From: an uncultured Thiodictyon sp.
Lineage (GTDB): Bacteria > Pseudomonadota > Gammaproteobacteria > Chromatiales > Chromatiaceae
Length of the DNA: 64,000 bases
NCBI GenBank assembly: GCA_903837595.1
Contig: CAILVI010000505.1
Coordinates: 1-64,000, forward strand
Direction: 5' to 3'
How positions within the stretch are numbered: the first letter of the stretch is position 1; every line of letters starts with the position of its first letter. Under the pieces are notes generated by a model that saw nothing but the letters and a program-made list of their open reading frames with translations, was not told where the DNA came from and made no database searches. The position numbers and the translations under genes were made by a program. This document shows, piece by piece, positions 8,853-19,214 of the stretch.

Positions 8853-11800
8853 TCAGGCCGGGCGGGTCAGGGTCACGGTCGCCGGCAGGGCGGCCACGAC
8901 GATCTCGGCCGCAGCGTCGAAGGCCCCAGGTGCGCCGTTGACCAGGACCTGGCAGGCGGGCCCCACCCCGGGCAGGGCGCAGCGGATGCCCCCGGGCGGT
9001 AGCCGCAGGTCGCCCCCCAGGACGAGGGTCAGACCGCCGTTCGTGGTGGCGGTAAGCCGGAGATCCAGGCAACCATAGGCGGTCGGCAGGCCAGTGACCG
9101 CCACCGGCCCGGCCGCCAGCCAGTGCTCCGGGATACCGGCCCCCACCACCAGTGACTGGTCCGCCCCCCGCTCGTAGGCGAACAGGTCGCGAAACACCAG
9201 GGCGTATTCGGCCCCGATCCAGGCATGGGGCAGGTCGCCCTGGTGGCCCGAGGTGCGCGGGTCGCGCCAGGCGATCTCGGGCCACTGGTTCCAGGCCGGC
9301 GGGCGGCGCTCCAACAGGTGGAAGTCCAGCAGTTCATGGGCCTGCGCCCGCCAGCCGAGCCGCACCAGGGCACCGATGATGCGGATTTCATAGGGCGTGT
9401 AATTGGTCCAGGACGCGCCCCCCCCGTGCATGTCACGGAAGCGCTCCAAGAACCGCTCAAACGTACGCCGCATGGCCGCCGCCGGCAGGGCCGCGAATTC
9501 GTCGATCACGGTCAGTGCATTGGCCACCGCGGTCGGGTCCTGGTCCGCCCACTCCACCGAGCCCGGCAAGTAGTCGATGCCCCGCGCGGCCATGGTCAGC
9601 GCGATCGAGGCGAGCAGGGTGGCACGGAAGTCGGCCGCCAGGGCGGCGAGCCGCGCCGCTTGCGCCAGTTCGCCCAATGCGGCGGCCAGGGCGGCGGCAT
9701 CCTTGAGGCCGCGCAGCGCCCAGAAGTCGTCCCAGTAGGAATGGACCGGCTGGGCCAAATAACCCTCGTGGCTCACCGACTCGGGCAGCAGGCCGAACCA
9801 GGCCCGATGCTCGCCGTCGCGGTACTCTTCGGTCAGGCGCTCGGCGCGCAAGGCCTCGATGTACCCGACCGCCCGCTGGACCTGGGGCCAGAGGTCCCGC
9901 ACCAGGCCCAGATCGGCGGTGAACCGGAAACAGTCGGCGACAGCGAAGATGAACTCGCCGTGGCTGTCGTGCTCCGCGAGCCAGTCCACCCCGGTGCGGT
10001 CCACGCAGCAGGGGACGTTGCCGTCCGCGCGCTGGAACTGGGCATACCAGCGGATGAAGGCCACCGCCTCGGCCGGGCAGCCCAGGCGCGCCAGGGCGGC
10101 GCCCATGACGGCCCCATCACGGATCCAGGAGCGGGTATAACGGCGCGGGCCGGGCTGCAGGGCAGGGCCGTCGCGGTTGATCAGGATATGGGCAATGGCG
10201 GTCTTGCAGGCCCGGCCGGCGTCGACGGCCGGCGCCGGCAGGTCGAAGTGGACCCGCCCCAGGACCTGGGACCACTGGGCCACCGCCCGCTCGAATTCCG
10301 CTGGCCCGGAGAGGTCCGTCGGCACCCGTCGGTGCAGGGTACCGGGCGCGACCGCACCAAAGGGGGCGACCAGAAACAGCTCGGCCGCACCGCCCGCCGC
10401 CAGGTCCAGGTCGAAGCGCAGTGCCCCGGAGGCGAAGCCGAAGCCGTCCGTGATAGCGAGTTCGGTCGGGAGCTCACCGCGGGCCAGGTAGTCGGTGATC
10501 GGTCCCTGGTCGAAGGAGGCGAGACCGGCCGCGGCGACCGGCCCCAGCGGGACTAGTGCCTGCTCGCCGTTCACCCACAGGGCACCATCCGCAAAGGCCA
10601 GTGAGCGCACCGGGCTGGGGCCGCCCAGCGTCTGGTGGGCCTGCCAGGGAGGCGTAACCTGAAACGGCCGCACCGCGGCAAAGAGGCTTAAGGTCCGCGC
10701 GGCTGACCCCTGATGCTCGATGCGGTAGCGAATGAAGAGTCGACGCTCCCCACGCTGCTCGGTGGCAAAGACCGTGGTGGTCAGGGTCAGCTCACCGCAC
10801 TGCCAGTGTACGGACGGGATCGGCAACTCACCCTGCTCCAGGGTCTGGGTGATGGCGCAATCGGCCCAGGTGAGCAACCGGCCGTCCAGATACAGGAAGG
10901 GCTCCAGGCTGCAGCTGCCCGCCTCCAGCTCCACCAGGCCGTCCTCGTTGACCAGCGCGGACAGCGCACCGTCCGGGCAATCGACCGGGGTCCAATAGGT
11001 CTGCTCGCGCCCCAGCCAGCGGGGATAGTACCCCCGTGGCGAGCGTTGGGCGATGGTGTGGAACCAATCCGCCAGGGTCCGCGAGGCATCGTAGGGCAGC
11101 ACCTCAAGCCGATGCAGACCGGGGAGCTGCGCGCCCGCATGGGCGCTGAGATCCAGGCGCAGGAGGCGCGACTCACCCCGCGGCAGGTAGACGAGGCTAG
11201 CGGCCCCCGCGGCGTCGCAGGCATCATAGAGGGTCCGCCAATCGGCCGGGTCGCCGGTTGGATCGTCGCCGACGTGGTCGCTGGCCCGGACCGCGAAGGA
11301 ACACCCCTGGGCGTCGGGCGCCCAGCGCAACGCGAGCCCGCCGTACTCGCGCGGCTCGTGAAAATCGATGGTCAGCTGCGCCGTAGCCGCGCACTGTTGC
11401 GGGCACCAATAGGTGTCAGCGCACAGGTCCAGAACGGCCGCCGGCGGGTGGCCCGCCAAGTGGCTTGAGGCACTGACGCGCGGCGGCAGCTCCAGGGTAC
11501 GATCTACCAGACACAGGTCACTGAGCCACACCGTGCCGCGTCCGCCCACACCGGCGACGATACCAAACTCGATGGCGCCGAGCTCCCGCGGTGCGCCGCC
11601 GCCGGCCGGTCCCCAGGCGTAGTCGAACTCACGCCCCTTGATGTCCAGGGTGCGCCGGGTGGGCACGAAGGCACCATTGAGCTCACGGTAACGCCAGACA
11701 TTGACGTTGGCCGGGTCTGCCAGCTTGAATTCGAAGATATTGGCGGGCGCCTCGGCCCGCAGATCCAGACGGAAGGCGTAGGACTCCGGCAGCGTCAGGG

Positions 11801-11972
11801 CGAGCTGGCGGCGCGCGACCACAAAACCGCCACCGCCCCGGAAGTCGAAGTCCAGTCGCAGGACCGGACCCTGGGGCCCGGGTTCAGCGGTGATGGTGAG
11901 TCGGGCCTCGCCCGCGGCTACCGCCAGCCAACTCGCCGGATCGGCGAGAACATCCAGAACCCGGACCTGCAT
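8853..11972 (-). CDS. Multidomain six-hairpin glycosidase-like protein with discoidin domain
   Basis: This 1039-residue protein has no signal peptide. Residues 1-160 look like a jelly-roll carbohydrate-binding module (CBM11/CIA30-like). Residues 163-295 look like an F5/8 type C (discoidin) domain (VSASSHLAGHPPAAVLDL). Residues 320-560 form a beta-rich region resembling the sandwich of GH94 or GH15-like enzymes. Residues 585-960 form an (alpha/alpha)6 toroid with YTRSWIRDGA at 612-621, a motif typical of inverting six-hairpin glycosidases. A small Greek-key-like tail ends it. I do not know a characterised homologue. Its position beside GH94 and near GH1 suggests action on beta-glucan or a related oligosaccharide. 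The ATG at 11972 is preferred; the 100 upstream in-frame residues look non-coding. Confidence 0.7.
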   Translation of the reverse strand: MQVRVLDVLADPASWLAVAAGEARLTITAEPGPQGPVLRLDFDFRGGGGFVVARRQLALTLPESYAFRLDLRAEAPANIFEFKLADPANVNVWRYRELNGAFVPTRRTLDIKGREFDYAWGPAGGGAPRELGAIEFGIVAGVGGRGTVWLSDLCLVDRTLELPPRVSASSHLAGHPPAAVLDLCADTYWCPQQCAATAQLTIDFHEPREYGGLALRWAPDAQGCSFAVRASDHVGDDPTGDPADWRTLYDACDAAGAASLVYLPRGESRLLRLDLSAHAGAQLPGLHRLEVLPYDASRTLADWFHTIAQRSPRGYYPRWLGREQTYWTPVDCPDGALSALVNEDGLVELEAGSCSLEPFLYLDGRLLTWADCAITQTLEQGELPIPSVHWQCGELTLTTTVFATEQRGERRLFIRYRIEHQGSAARTLSLFAAVRPFQVTPPWQAHQTLGGPSPVRSLAFADGALWVNGEQALVPLGPVAAAGLASFDQGPITDYLARGELPTELAITDGFGFASGALRFDLDLAAGGAAELFLVAPFGAVAPGTLHRRVPTDLSGPAEFERAVAQWSQVLGRVHFDLPAPAVDAGRACKTAIAHILINRDGPALQPGPRRYTRSWIRDGAVMGAALARLGCPAEAVAFIRWYAQFQRADGNVPCCVDRTGVDWLAEHDSHGEFIFAVADCFRFTADLGLVRDLWPQVQRAVGYIEALRAERLTEEYRDGEHRAWFGLLPESVSHEGYLAQPVHSYWDDFWALRGLKDAAALAAALGELAQAARLAALAADFRATLLASIALTMAARGIDYLPGSVEWADQDPTAVANALTVIDEFAALPAAAMRRTFERFLERFRDMHGGGASWTNYTPYEIRIIGALVRLGWRAQAHELLDFHLLERRPPAWNQWPEIAWRDPRTSGHQGDLPHAWIGAEYALVFRDLFAYERGADQSLVVGAGIPEHWLAAGPVAVTGLPTAYGCLDLRLTATTNGGLTLVLGGDLRLPPGGIRCALPGVGPACQVLVNGAPGAFDAAAEIVVAALPATVTLTRPA

Positions 11973-12250
11973 CGTGACGACTCCTGATCGATTGTTATGA
12001 TTGATGTGGCTTCGGTGGCGCCTGACCAGGACCGGGGCGAGGCGGTGAGCCGCGGCCCCCACGACGTCGAAGGGGATCTGCGGGCGGTCAGCGGGCCAAA
12101 CTTTAGGCCAGTCCCAGGCACAAGGGTATACTGGCCCCCGCCGGGTGTCATCGCTGGCCGTTGCCGCGGCCTGCCGAGCGTGAGACCGTGAGCAGATCGG
12201 CATGCCCCCCGCCCTAGACGCCCGCCCCACCAGGTAGATTGCACCCAGCG

Positions 12251-14026
12251 ATGAAGCACTTCCAAGTCTCAATCAACAAAAACGCCTGGCCGCGCTTCTG
12301 GGGCATGGTCAAGGCCCTCCTCGGATCGGAGGCCGGCCCCAAGGCCCAGCGCTTCGCCGCACTCCTGGTGTTCTTCCTGCTCAGCATCAGCGCACTGAAC
12401 GTCGTCAACAGCTATGTCGCCCGCGATTTCATGACGGCGATCGAGAGCAAGGAGATGGGCAACTTTATCAAGTATGCCTTACTTTACATCATCGTCTTTG
12501 GCATCTCGACCGCGATCGCGGTGTTTCACCGTTACTGTGAGGAGCGGCTCGGCTTGCTGTGGCGCCGGTGGCTGACTGCGCGCGCGATCGACAAATACAT
12601 GGGCGACCATATTTTCTTCCGGATGAACGCTTACGGCGACCTGAAGAACCCGGATCAGCGGATTGCGGAAGACATCCGCTCGCTGACCGCCACGACCCTG
12701 TCGTTCGTCCTGATGATCCTCAACGCCACCATTACGGTGATCGCCTTTGCCGGTGTCATGTGGTCCATCAGCCCCCTGTTGCTGTTGGTCACGGTGCTGT
12801 ATGCTGCGGCGGGGTCAATTTTTTCATTTTATCTCGGTCGCCCCCTGATCCAGCTCAATTATGACCAATCGGACAAGGAGGCCAACTTCCGGGCGCGCCT
12901 GGTTCATGTGCGGGAAAACGCCGAAGCCATCGCCCTGGTACGCCAGGAGGAGCGGCTGCGTCAACGGCTCCAGGACCGCCTGGAGCGATTGACTGCCAAT
13001 TTCCGCCACATCATCGACGTCAATCGCCGTCTGGGCTTCTTCACCACCGGCTATAACTATATGATCCAGATCATCCCGGCCTTGCTGGTCGCGCCGCTGT
13101 TCATCAACGGCCACGCCGATTTCGGGGTCATCAGCCAGTCCGCCATGGCCTTCGGCCACCTGATCGGGGCCTTCTCTCTGATTGTCACCCAGTTTCAATC
13201 GATCTCTGCGTACACCGCCGTCATCGCCCGCCTGGGCGCACTGGCCGACGCCACGGAGGCCGCTGCGGAACCGACCTCGCCGGCGATCGCCTATTGTACC
13301 GATTGTGGCCTGATTGCCTTCGACCGTCTGACACTGCGGTCGCCTCGCAGCGGGCGCCATTTGGTCAAGGAGTTGACGGTGTCGCTACCCTTACATAGCC
13401 ATGTGCTGATTCGCGTCGCCGATGACTCCGCCCGCACCGCCCTGTTCCGGGCCACCGCGGGCCTGTGGAACCAAGGTGAGGGCGAGATCACGCGCCCCGA
13501 GCCGGACGATCTGCTGTTCCTGCCGGAGCGCCCCTATGTCCCGCCGGGGACCCTGCGGGAGGTCCTGTTGCCGGGCGCAGCGGATCATGGCGTCGTCGCC
13601 GACGCGGTGCCGAAAGCCAAGACCAACGGGGGGCGACGCTTCTCGGACGAGGGCATCCTCAACTGCCTGCGGCAACTTCGGCTGGTGGCGGCGATCGAGC
13701 GCGCCGGCGGGCTGGACAGCGAGAAGAATTGGAGTGAGCTCCTGTCGCTGGGCGAGCAGCAAACCCTCGCCTTTGCCCGCGTGCTGCTGGCGGAGCCCGC
13801 GTTCGTCTTTCTCGACCACCCCAGCCGCTCGCTGAGCGAGGCCCAGATCGATGAACTGCTGTGCCTGTTGCGGGAGCGGGACATCACCTATGTCACCCTA
13901 GGCGAGGAGGACGACGACACCGCACTCTACGACCAGCTGCTCACCATCCACCGCGACGGTCACTGGACCCTCGCCGCGCTCCCAGGCATCGCGGCCAAGC
14001 CGCAGGACGCGGTGACTCAGGGTTAA
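12251..14026 (+). CDS. SbmA/YddA-type ABC protein with degenerate ATPase domain
   Basis: The 591-residue protein has an N-terminal transmembrane domain of the ABC_membrane_2 family (residues 30-330; five or six hydrophobic segments, with the family-like GLLWRRWLTARAIDKYM) fused to a nucleotide-binding domain (350-575). Intact relatives (E. coli YddA, ABCD type) export or import peptides or lipids using ATP. Here the Walker A Gly-rich loop and Lys are replaced (IRVADDSARTALF, 387-399). The Q-loop Gln is Glu426, the Walker B catalytic Glu is His523 (FVFLDHPSRS), and the switch His is Glu552 (VTLGEED). The signature LSLGEQQ (498-504) remains. It is transcribed divergently from the 1039-residue gene and 61 bp ahead of the GH1 gene. 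ATG 12251 is chosen over TTG 12239. Confidence 0.85.
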   Translation: MKHFQVSINKNAWPRFWGMVKALLGSEAGPKAQRFAALLVFFLLSISALNVVNSYVARDFMTAIESKEMGNFIKYALLYIIVFGISTAIAVFHRYCEERLGLLWRRWLTARAIDKYMGDHIFFRMNAYGDLKNPDQRIAEDIRSLTATTLSFVLMILNATITVIAFAGVMWSISPLLLLVTVLYAAAGSIFSFYLGRPLIQLNYDQSDKEANFRARLVHVRENAEAIALVRQEERLRQRLQDRLERLTANFRHIIDVNRRLGFFTTGYNYMIQIIPALLVAPLFINGHADFGVISQSAMAFGHLIGAFSLIVTQFQSISAYTAVIARLGALADATEAAAEPTSPAIAYCTDCGLIAFDRLTLRSPRSGRHLVKELTVSLPLHSHVLIRVADDSARTALFRATAGLWNQGEGEITRPEPDDLLFLPERPYVPPGTLREVLLPGAADHGVVADAVPKAKTNGGRRFSDEGILNCLRQLRLVAAIERAGGLDSEKNWSELLSLGEQQTLAFARVLLAEPAFVFLDHPSRSLSEAQIDELLCLLRERDITYVTLGEEDDDTALYDQLLTIHRDGHWTLAALPGIAAKPQDAVTQG

Positions 14027-14087
14027 CCTGGCTTGACCAGTCCAGATGATGGACGAATCCTTTTTCTAATCGTTGCGCGAGGCTCCG

Positions 14088-15443
14088 ATGTCGGCAGACC
14101 AGCCCTTCCCCCCCGGCTTCCTGTGGGGTACCGCGACCTCCGCCTATCAAATCGAAGGCTCACCCCTGGCAGACGGTGCTGGTCCGGGTATCTGGCACGG
14201 CTTCAGCCACCGGCCCGGGGCGGTGGTCAACGGCGACACCGGAGATCGCGCCTGCGATCATTACCGCCGCTTACCTGCGGACCTGGACCTCATGGCCGAA
14301 TTGGGCCTCACCGCCTATCGCTTCAGCGTCGCCTGGGGGCGGGTTCTGCCCAATGGGACCGGGCGAGTCAATGCCAAGGGGCTGGACTTCTACCAGCGAT
14401 TGGTCGACGGCCTGTTGGAGCGCGGCATACAACCGATGCTCACACTCTACCATTGGGACCTGCCGGAGGCTTTGGAGGCGCGTGGCGGCTGGCTGAATCC
14501 GGACAGCGCCCGGTGGTTCGCCGACTATGCGGCGATGCTCTATGAAGCACTCGATGACCGGGTTGGTCTCTGGGTGACGCTCAACGAACCCTGGGTCAGT
14601 ACTGTCTTGGGTTATCTGAGCGGCGAGCACGCCCCCGGACGCCGGAGTCTCGCCGAGCCGCCGCGGGTCGCCCATCACCAACTCTGCGCCCATGGCGAGG
14701 CCGTGGCCGCCTATCGGGAACTGGGTCGCCACCAGATCGGCATCAGCCTCAACCTGGAGCCCCAGCACCCGGCCACCGACTCACCGCTGGACTGGGAGGC
14801 CGCCAAGCGTCGCCACCACTTTATCAACCGCTGGTTCCTGGACCCCCTGTTGCGCGGCCAATACCCAGACGAGTTGGCGGTGATCTTTGGCTCGAACTGG
14901 CCGCGCTTCCCAGTTGAAGACCTGCGGCGTATTGCCGCACCGCTGGACTTTCTGGGGATCAATTACTATTCGCGCGGCCTCATCCGTCACGACCCCACCC
15001 AGATTCCCTGCGCCGCCACCCGCATCACGCCGCCCGAGCGGCGCCTCACCGCCATGGACTGGGAGGTCTACCCGGAGGGGCTCACCGAGACGCTGCTCTG
15101 GGTCAAACAGCGCTATGGTGACTTACCACTCTACATCACCGAGAACGGCGCAGCCTTCGACGACGCAGCACCAGTCGGCAACCAGGTCCAGGACCCGGAC
15201 CGCGTCGACTATCTGCGTACCCACTTGGCCGCCGCCCGGGCCGCCCTCGAGCAAGGGGTGGACCTGCGTGGCTATTTCGCCTGGTCCCTGCTCGACAACT
15301 TCGAGTGGGCCGAGGGCTATGCCAAGCGCTTCGGACTGGTCCACGTCGACCACGCCACTCAGCGCCGCACCCTCAAAGCCAGCGCGCAATATTACCGGGA
15401 TTTTATTTTGGAAGGCGAATTAACTGGCGAAAAACGTAAATGA
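14088..15443 (+). CDS. GH1 beta-glucosidase
   Basis: A 451-residue retaining beta-glucosidase with a (beta/alpha)8 barrel. FLWGTATSAYQIEG (11-24) is the family N-terminal signature. VTLNEPW holds the acid/base Glu167 and YITENGA the nucleophile Glu352; WSLLDNFEWAEGY near the C-terminus lines the sugar site. No signal peptide, so it should hydrolyse small beta-glucosides in the cytoplasm. Next to a GH94 phosphorylase it may finish degradation of disaccharides such as sophorose, which is inference. The ATG at 14088 puts the barrel signature at the usual distance; the ATG at 14073 adds five residues without family support. It lies 61 bp after the ABC-like gene in the same direction. Confidence 0.95.
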   Translation: MSADQPFPPGFLWGTATSAYQIEGSPLADGAGPGIWHGFSHRPGAVVNGDTGDRACDHYRRLPADLDLMAELGLTAYRFSVAWGRVLPNGTGRVNAKGLDFYQRLVDGLLERGIQPMLTLYHWDLPEALEARGGWLNPDSARWFADYAAMLYEALDDRVGLWVTLNEPWVSTVLGYLSGEHAPGRRSLAEPPRVAHHQLCAHGEAVAAYRELGRHQIGISLNLEPQHPATDSPLDWEAAKRRHHFINRWFLDPLLRGQYPDELAVIFGSNWPRFPVEDLRRIAAPLDFLGINYYSRGLIRHDPTQIPCAATRITPPERRLTAMDWEVYPEGLTETLLWVKQRYGDLPLYITENGAAFDDAAPVGNQVQDPDRVDYLRTHLAAARAALEQGVDLRGYFAWSLLDNFEWAEGYAKRFGLVHVDHATQRRTLKASAQYYRDFILEGELTGEKRK

Positions 15444-15951
15444 ACCATGGCCATGGAACACGCATAGGCAAATGGACCAAGTGCGGAACCTGAAGCTGGG
15501 ATCGGTTTGCTTTTCGGAATCGTCCAGTGCAGCGGGTAGCTCCCGGCCATGTCTTGGTATGCCACCGCTGGCCTTGATCATAACTCCCGCCGCGGGCCTC
15601 GGGGCGCAGAGCGCCCAACACATGCATGACACCGTTAGCGTGGTGTCACCAGGGGTAGGGCGGCCGCACTGCTGATCAAGACCGCGCGGTCGGACGCTCG
15701 CCGGGGGTGGAGATTCTCAGTTTTTCCATTTTCCTTGAGGGCTTCCGGCGCTACCGTGTCGACTCGCTTGTCCCCCGCGAGCATCAGGAGGATCGTCGGC
15801 ATGTTGGCCGTTCCCTTCATGATATTTGCTAACCCTATAATGTCCTGTTAATCCGCTTTATTTTAAACGGGCCAGCATGACCTTCGCGGCTTCGTTCACG
15901 GTTGCCAGCCCGTTGGCCTGAGCCAAAGCTTCGCCTCGTGTAAAGAATGAC
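15444..15951. other. 508-bp gene-free stretch upstream of the RND gene
   Basis: No convincing gene. It holds a short hairpin at 15627-15648, a half copy of the TCCTGTTAATCC repeat at 15841-15862, and on the minus strand a 31-codon frame (15858-15953, beginning [16 protein letters not shown]) that overlaps the RND start by 2 nt. That small frame has protein-like composition and could be a gene remnant, but I cannot assign it. An RND adaptor gene, expected here, is absent. Confidence 0.6.
15627..15648 (+). terminator. Possible terminator hairpin after the GH1 gene
   Basis: TGACACC and GGTGTCA form a 7-bp stem around an 8-nt loop, about 185 bp after the GH1 stop. No T-run follows, so the assignment is weak. 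Confidence 0.3.
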
Positions 15952-18900
15952 ATGCACTTCACCGAGTTGTTCATCCGCCGGCCGGTCGCCACCACCCTGC
16001 TGACTCTGGGGCTGGCACTGGCGGGGGCCTTTGCCTTCCCGCTGCTGCCGGTCGCGCCGCTGCCCCAGGTGGATTTCCCGACCATTTCGGTGCACGCCAA
16101 CCTGCCCGGCGCCAGCCCGACGGTGATGGCGAGCACCGTGGCCACGCCACTGGAGCGGCGGCTCGGGCGCATCGCTGGCGTGACCGAGATGACCTCCTCC
16201 AGTTCGCTGGGTAGCACCCGGGTGACCCTTCAGTTCGATCTGGATCGCGACATCGACGGCGCGTCGCGCGACGTCCAGGCGGCCATCAACGCCGCCCGCG
16301 CGGACCTGCCGACCGGCATGCCAAGCAATCCGACTTACCACAAGGTCAATCCGGCGGACGCGCCGATCATGATCCTGTCGCTGACCTCCGACACCCTGAC
16401 CCGGGGCCAGATGTACGATGCCGCCACGACCATCCTGGCCCAGAAGCTCGCCCAGGTGGAGGGCATCGGGGAGGTCCGGATCGGCGGCAGTTCGATGCCC
16501 GCCGTGCGGGTGGAACTGAACCCCAATGCGCTCAACAGCTACGGCATCGGCCTGGAAGACGTGCGCACCGCGCTCGGCGCCGCCAATGCCAATCGGCCCA
16601 AGGGTGCGCTGGAGGACGCGACGCGGTACTGGCAGATCGAGGCCAACGACCAGGCCAAGACGGCGGAGGCCTTTGCCCCGCTCATCCTCGCCTATCGCAA
16701 CGGCGCGGCCGTGCGGCTGCGCGATGTGGCCGAGGTGGTCGACTCGGTGGAGGATGTGCGCAACGCGGGCCTGGCCGACTCCCGCCCGGCGGTGCTGCTG
16801 ATCCTGTCGCGACAGCCCGGGTCCAATATCCTGGCGACCGTCGAGCGGGTGAAGGACCAGTTGCCGCTGCTGCGCGCCTCGCTGCCGGGCACGATCGATC
16901 TGGCGGTGGTGATGGACCGCACCCGGACCATCCGCGCCTCACTCGACGATGTCGAGCTGGCGTTAGGGGTCTCGATCACCCTGGTAATCCTGGTGGTGTT
17001 CCTGTTCCTGCACAACGTACGGACCACGCTGATCCCCGCCATCGCGGTGCCGGTGTCACTCATCGGCACCTTCAGCGTCATGTATCTGGCCGGCTACAGC
17101 ATCGACAACCTGTCGCTGACGGCGCTCACCATTGCGACCGGCTTTGTGGTGGACGACGCGATCGTGGTCCTGGAGAACATCTCGCGCCACATCGAGCGCG
17201 GCCTGCGGCCACTGGAGGCGGCGTTGCAGGGGGCGCGGGAGGTGGCCTTCACCGTCCTGTCCATGAGCCTGTCACTGATCGCGGTGTTCATCCCGGTATT
17301 GCTGATGGGCGGGATCGTCGGCCGGCTGTTTCGCGAATTCGCGGTGGTCCTGTCGGTGGCGGTGCTGATCTCGCTGGTCATCTCGGTGACCACCACCCCT
17401 ATGCTGTGCGCCCGGCTGCTGCGGCCCCAAGCGGAGTCGCCACCGGGGCGGTTCATGGGCAAACTGGAGCGCGGCTTCGCGTGGCTCCACGGCCACTACC
17501 GCGTGAGCCTCGGCTGGGCCTTGCGCCACCCGCGGCTCATCATGCTGATCCTGGGCGCCACCGTGGCGCTGAATGTCCACCTCTATATGATCGTGCCCAA
17601 GGGCTTTTTTCCGCAGCAGGATACGGGGCGGCTCAACGGCTCGCTCCAGGCGGATCAGACCATCTCCTTTCAGGCCATGAGTGTGAAGTTTGCCGAGGTG
17701 ATGCGGATCGTGCGCACCGACCCGGCAGTGGCAAATGTGGTCGGCTTCACCGGCGGCGGGCAGCGCAATACGGCCAATATGTTCGTGACACTCAAACCGC
17801 TGGCGGAACGCGGGGTTTCGGCGGACCAAATTATCGGCCGATTGCGCCGCCAGCTCGCCCAGGTTCCGGGCGTCAACCTGTATCTCCAGTCGGTCCAGGA
17901 CATCCGCATGGGCGGGCGCGCGGGTGCCTCCCAGTATCAATACACGCTCCAGGGGGACGACGCGGCCGAGCTCCAGACCTGGACACGGCGGCTCGAGCGC
18001 GCCCTGAGTGAGCGCCCGGAGCTCACCGATGTGAACAGCGACCAGCAGAATAAGGGGTTGCAAACCACCCTGACCATCGATCGGGACACCGCGAGCCGCC
18101 TCGGGGTGACGCCCCGGCTCATCGACGCCACCCTCAATGATGCCTTCGGCCAACGCCAGGTATCGACCATCTATGAACCGCTGAACCAATATCACGTCGT
18201 GATGGAGGTCGCCGCGCAGTATCGGCAGTCGCCGGCCGCGCTCGCGCTAATTGAGGTGCGCACCCCGGCCGGCACCCAGGTGCCCCTGGCCGCCTTCAGC
18301 CGTTATGCGCCCACCACCACCGCGCTGGCGGTCAATCACCAGGGTGAGTTTGTCGCCAGCACCATCACGTTCAATCTGGCGCCGGGCCGGTTCCTGAGCG
18401 ACGCGGTGCGCGTGGTGGAGGAGACCAGCCGGCAGATCGGCATGCCGGTCGCGATCCACGGCGGCTTCCAGAGTACCGCCCGCGCCTTCCAGGCCTCGCT
18501 CGAGTCGCAGCCTTGGTTGGTCCTGCTGGCGATCGTTACCGTCTACATCGTGCTCGGCATCCTCTACGAGAGCTATGTACACCCGCTGACCATCATCTCG
18601 ACGCTGCCCTCCGCGGGGGTCGGCGCCCTGCTCGCCCTGCTCGCATTCGGACTCGACTTCACCATCATGGCCCTGATCGGGGTCATACTGCTCATCGGTA
18701 TCGTGAAAAAGAACGCCATCATGATGGTCGACTTCGCACTCTATGCCGAGCGTACCCAGGGCCTGGGACCCGAGGAGGCCATCTATCAGGCCTGCCTGCT
18801 GCGCTTTCGGCCCATCATGATGACGACCACGGCCGCCCTGTTTGGCGCCCTGCCGCTCGCCATCGGCGGCGGCGAGGGCGGCGAGCTGCGGATGCCCTTG

Positions 18901-19056
18901 GGTATCGCCATCGTCGGGGGTCTCACCGTCAGCCAACTCCTGACCCTGTATACCACGCCCGTGGTCTATCTGTATCTGGACCGCTTGCGGCACTGGGCCG
19001 GGCGCCGCTGGAGCGCCGGTCGCGGTGCGAGGATCGACGAACAATGCAGCACATGA
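15952..19056 (+). CDS. RND multidrug efflux permease, MdtB/MdtC-like
   Basis: A 1034-residue inner-membrane proton-driven efflux pump subunit of the hydrophobe/amphiphile exporter (HAE1) family. The start [17 protein letters not shown] is typical of the MdtC branch. TM4 carries the proton-relay pair in [14 protein letters not shown] and TM10 the Lys in [16 protein letters not shown]. The two large periplasmic loops and 12 membrane segments are in the usual places, so it appears intact. The outer-membrane channel gene follows 158 bp later, but the periplasmic adaptor that such pumps need is missing from both sides, so it must be supplied from elsewhere. Substrate cannot be predicted. Confidence 0.95.
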   Translation: MHFTELFIRRPVATTLLTLGLALAGAFAFPLLPVAPLPQVDFPTISVHANLPGASPTVMASTVATPLERRLGRIAGVTEMTSSSSLGSTRVTLQFDLDRDIDGASRDVQAAINAARADLPTGMPSNPTYHKVNPADAPIMILSLTSDTLTRGQMYDAATTILAQKLAQVEGIGEVRIGGSSMPAVRVELNPNALNSYGIGLEDVRTALGAANANRPKGALEDATRYWQIEANDQAKTAEAFAPLILAYRNGAAVRLRDVAEVVDSVEDVRNAGLADSRPAVLLILSRQPGSNILATVERVKDQLPLLRASLPGTIDLAVVMDRTRTIRASLDDVELALGVSITLVILVVFLFLHNVRTTLIPAIAVPVSLIGTFSVMYLAGYSIDNLSLTALTIATGFVVDDAIVVLENISRHIERGLRPLEAALQGAREVAFTVLSMSLSLIAVFIPVLLMGGIVGRLFREFAVVLSVAVLISLVISVTTTPMLCARLLRPQAESPPGRFMGKLERGFAWLHGHYRVSLGWALRHPRLIMLILGATVALNVHLYMIVPKGFFPQQDTGRLNGSLQADQTISFQAMSVKFAEVMRIVRTDPAVANVVGFTGGGQRNTANMFVTLKPLAERGVSADQIIGRLRRQLAQVPGVNLYLQSVQDIRMGGRAGASQYQYTLQGDDAAELQTWTRRLERALSERPELTDVNSDQQNKGLQTTLTIDRDTASRLGVTPRLIDATLNDAFGQRQVSTIYEPLNQYHVVMEVAAQYRQSPAALALIEVRTPAGTQVPLAAFSRYAPTTTALAVNHQGEFVASTITFNLAPGRFLSDAVRVVEETSRQIGMPVAIHGGFQSTARAFQASLESQPWLVLLAIVTVYIVLGILYESYVHPLTIISTLPSAGVGALLALLAFGLDFTIMALIGVILLIGIVKKNAIMMVDFALYAERTQGLGPEEAIYQACLLRFRPIMMTTTAALFGALPLAIGGGEGGELRMPLGIAIVGGLTVSQLLTLYTTPVVYLYLDRLRHWAGRRWSAGRGARIDEQCST

Positions 19057-19214
19057 GCCCAGCCGAGGCAATGAGTCCACGAATAGCGCGAGGGTCTGGA
19101 GCAGCCACTCAGCGCGCATTGATCGTCATGCCGGTCACAAGGCGACAGGAGGTCGAGGCTTTAGCCGGTCGACATCGCGTTTCGCGTTCTTCGCGGATTA
19201 ATTCATTTTCAAGA

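Noticed and set aside
6959..10556. Long plus-strand frames (513 and 443 codons) opposite the GH94 and 1039-residue genes
   Set aside because: Gly/Arg/Gln-rich shadows caused by high GC at third codon positions of the real minus-strand genes.
12251..14026. SbmA/BacA peptide uptake protein
   Set aside because: SbmA and BacA have no nucleotide-binding domain. This protein keeps a full-length, though degenerate, domain and fits the YddA branch better.
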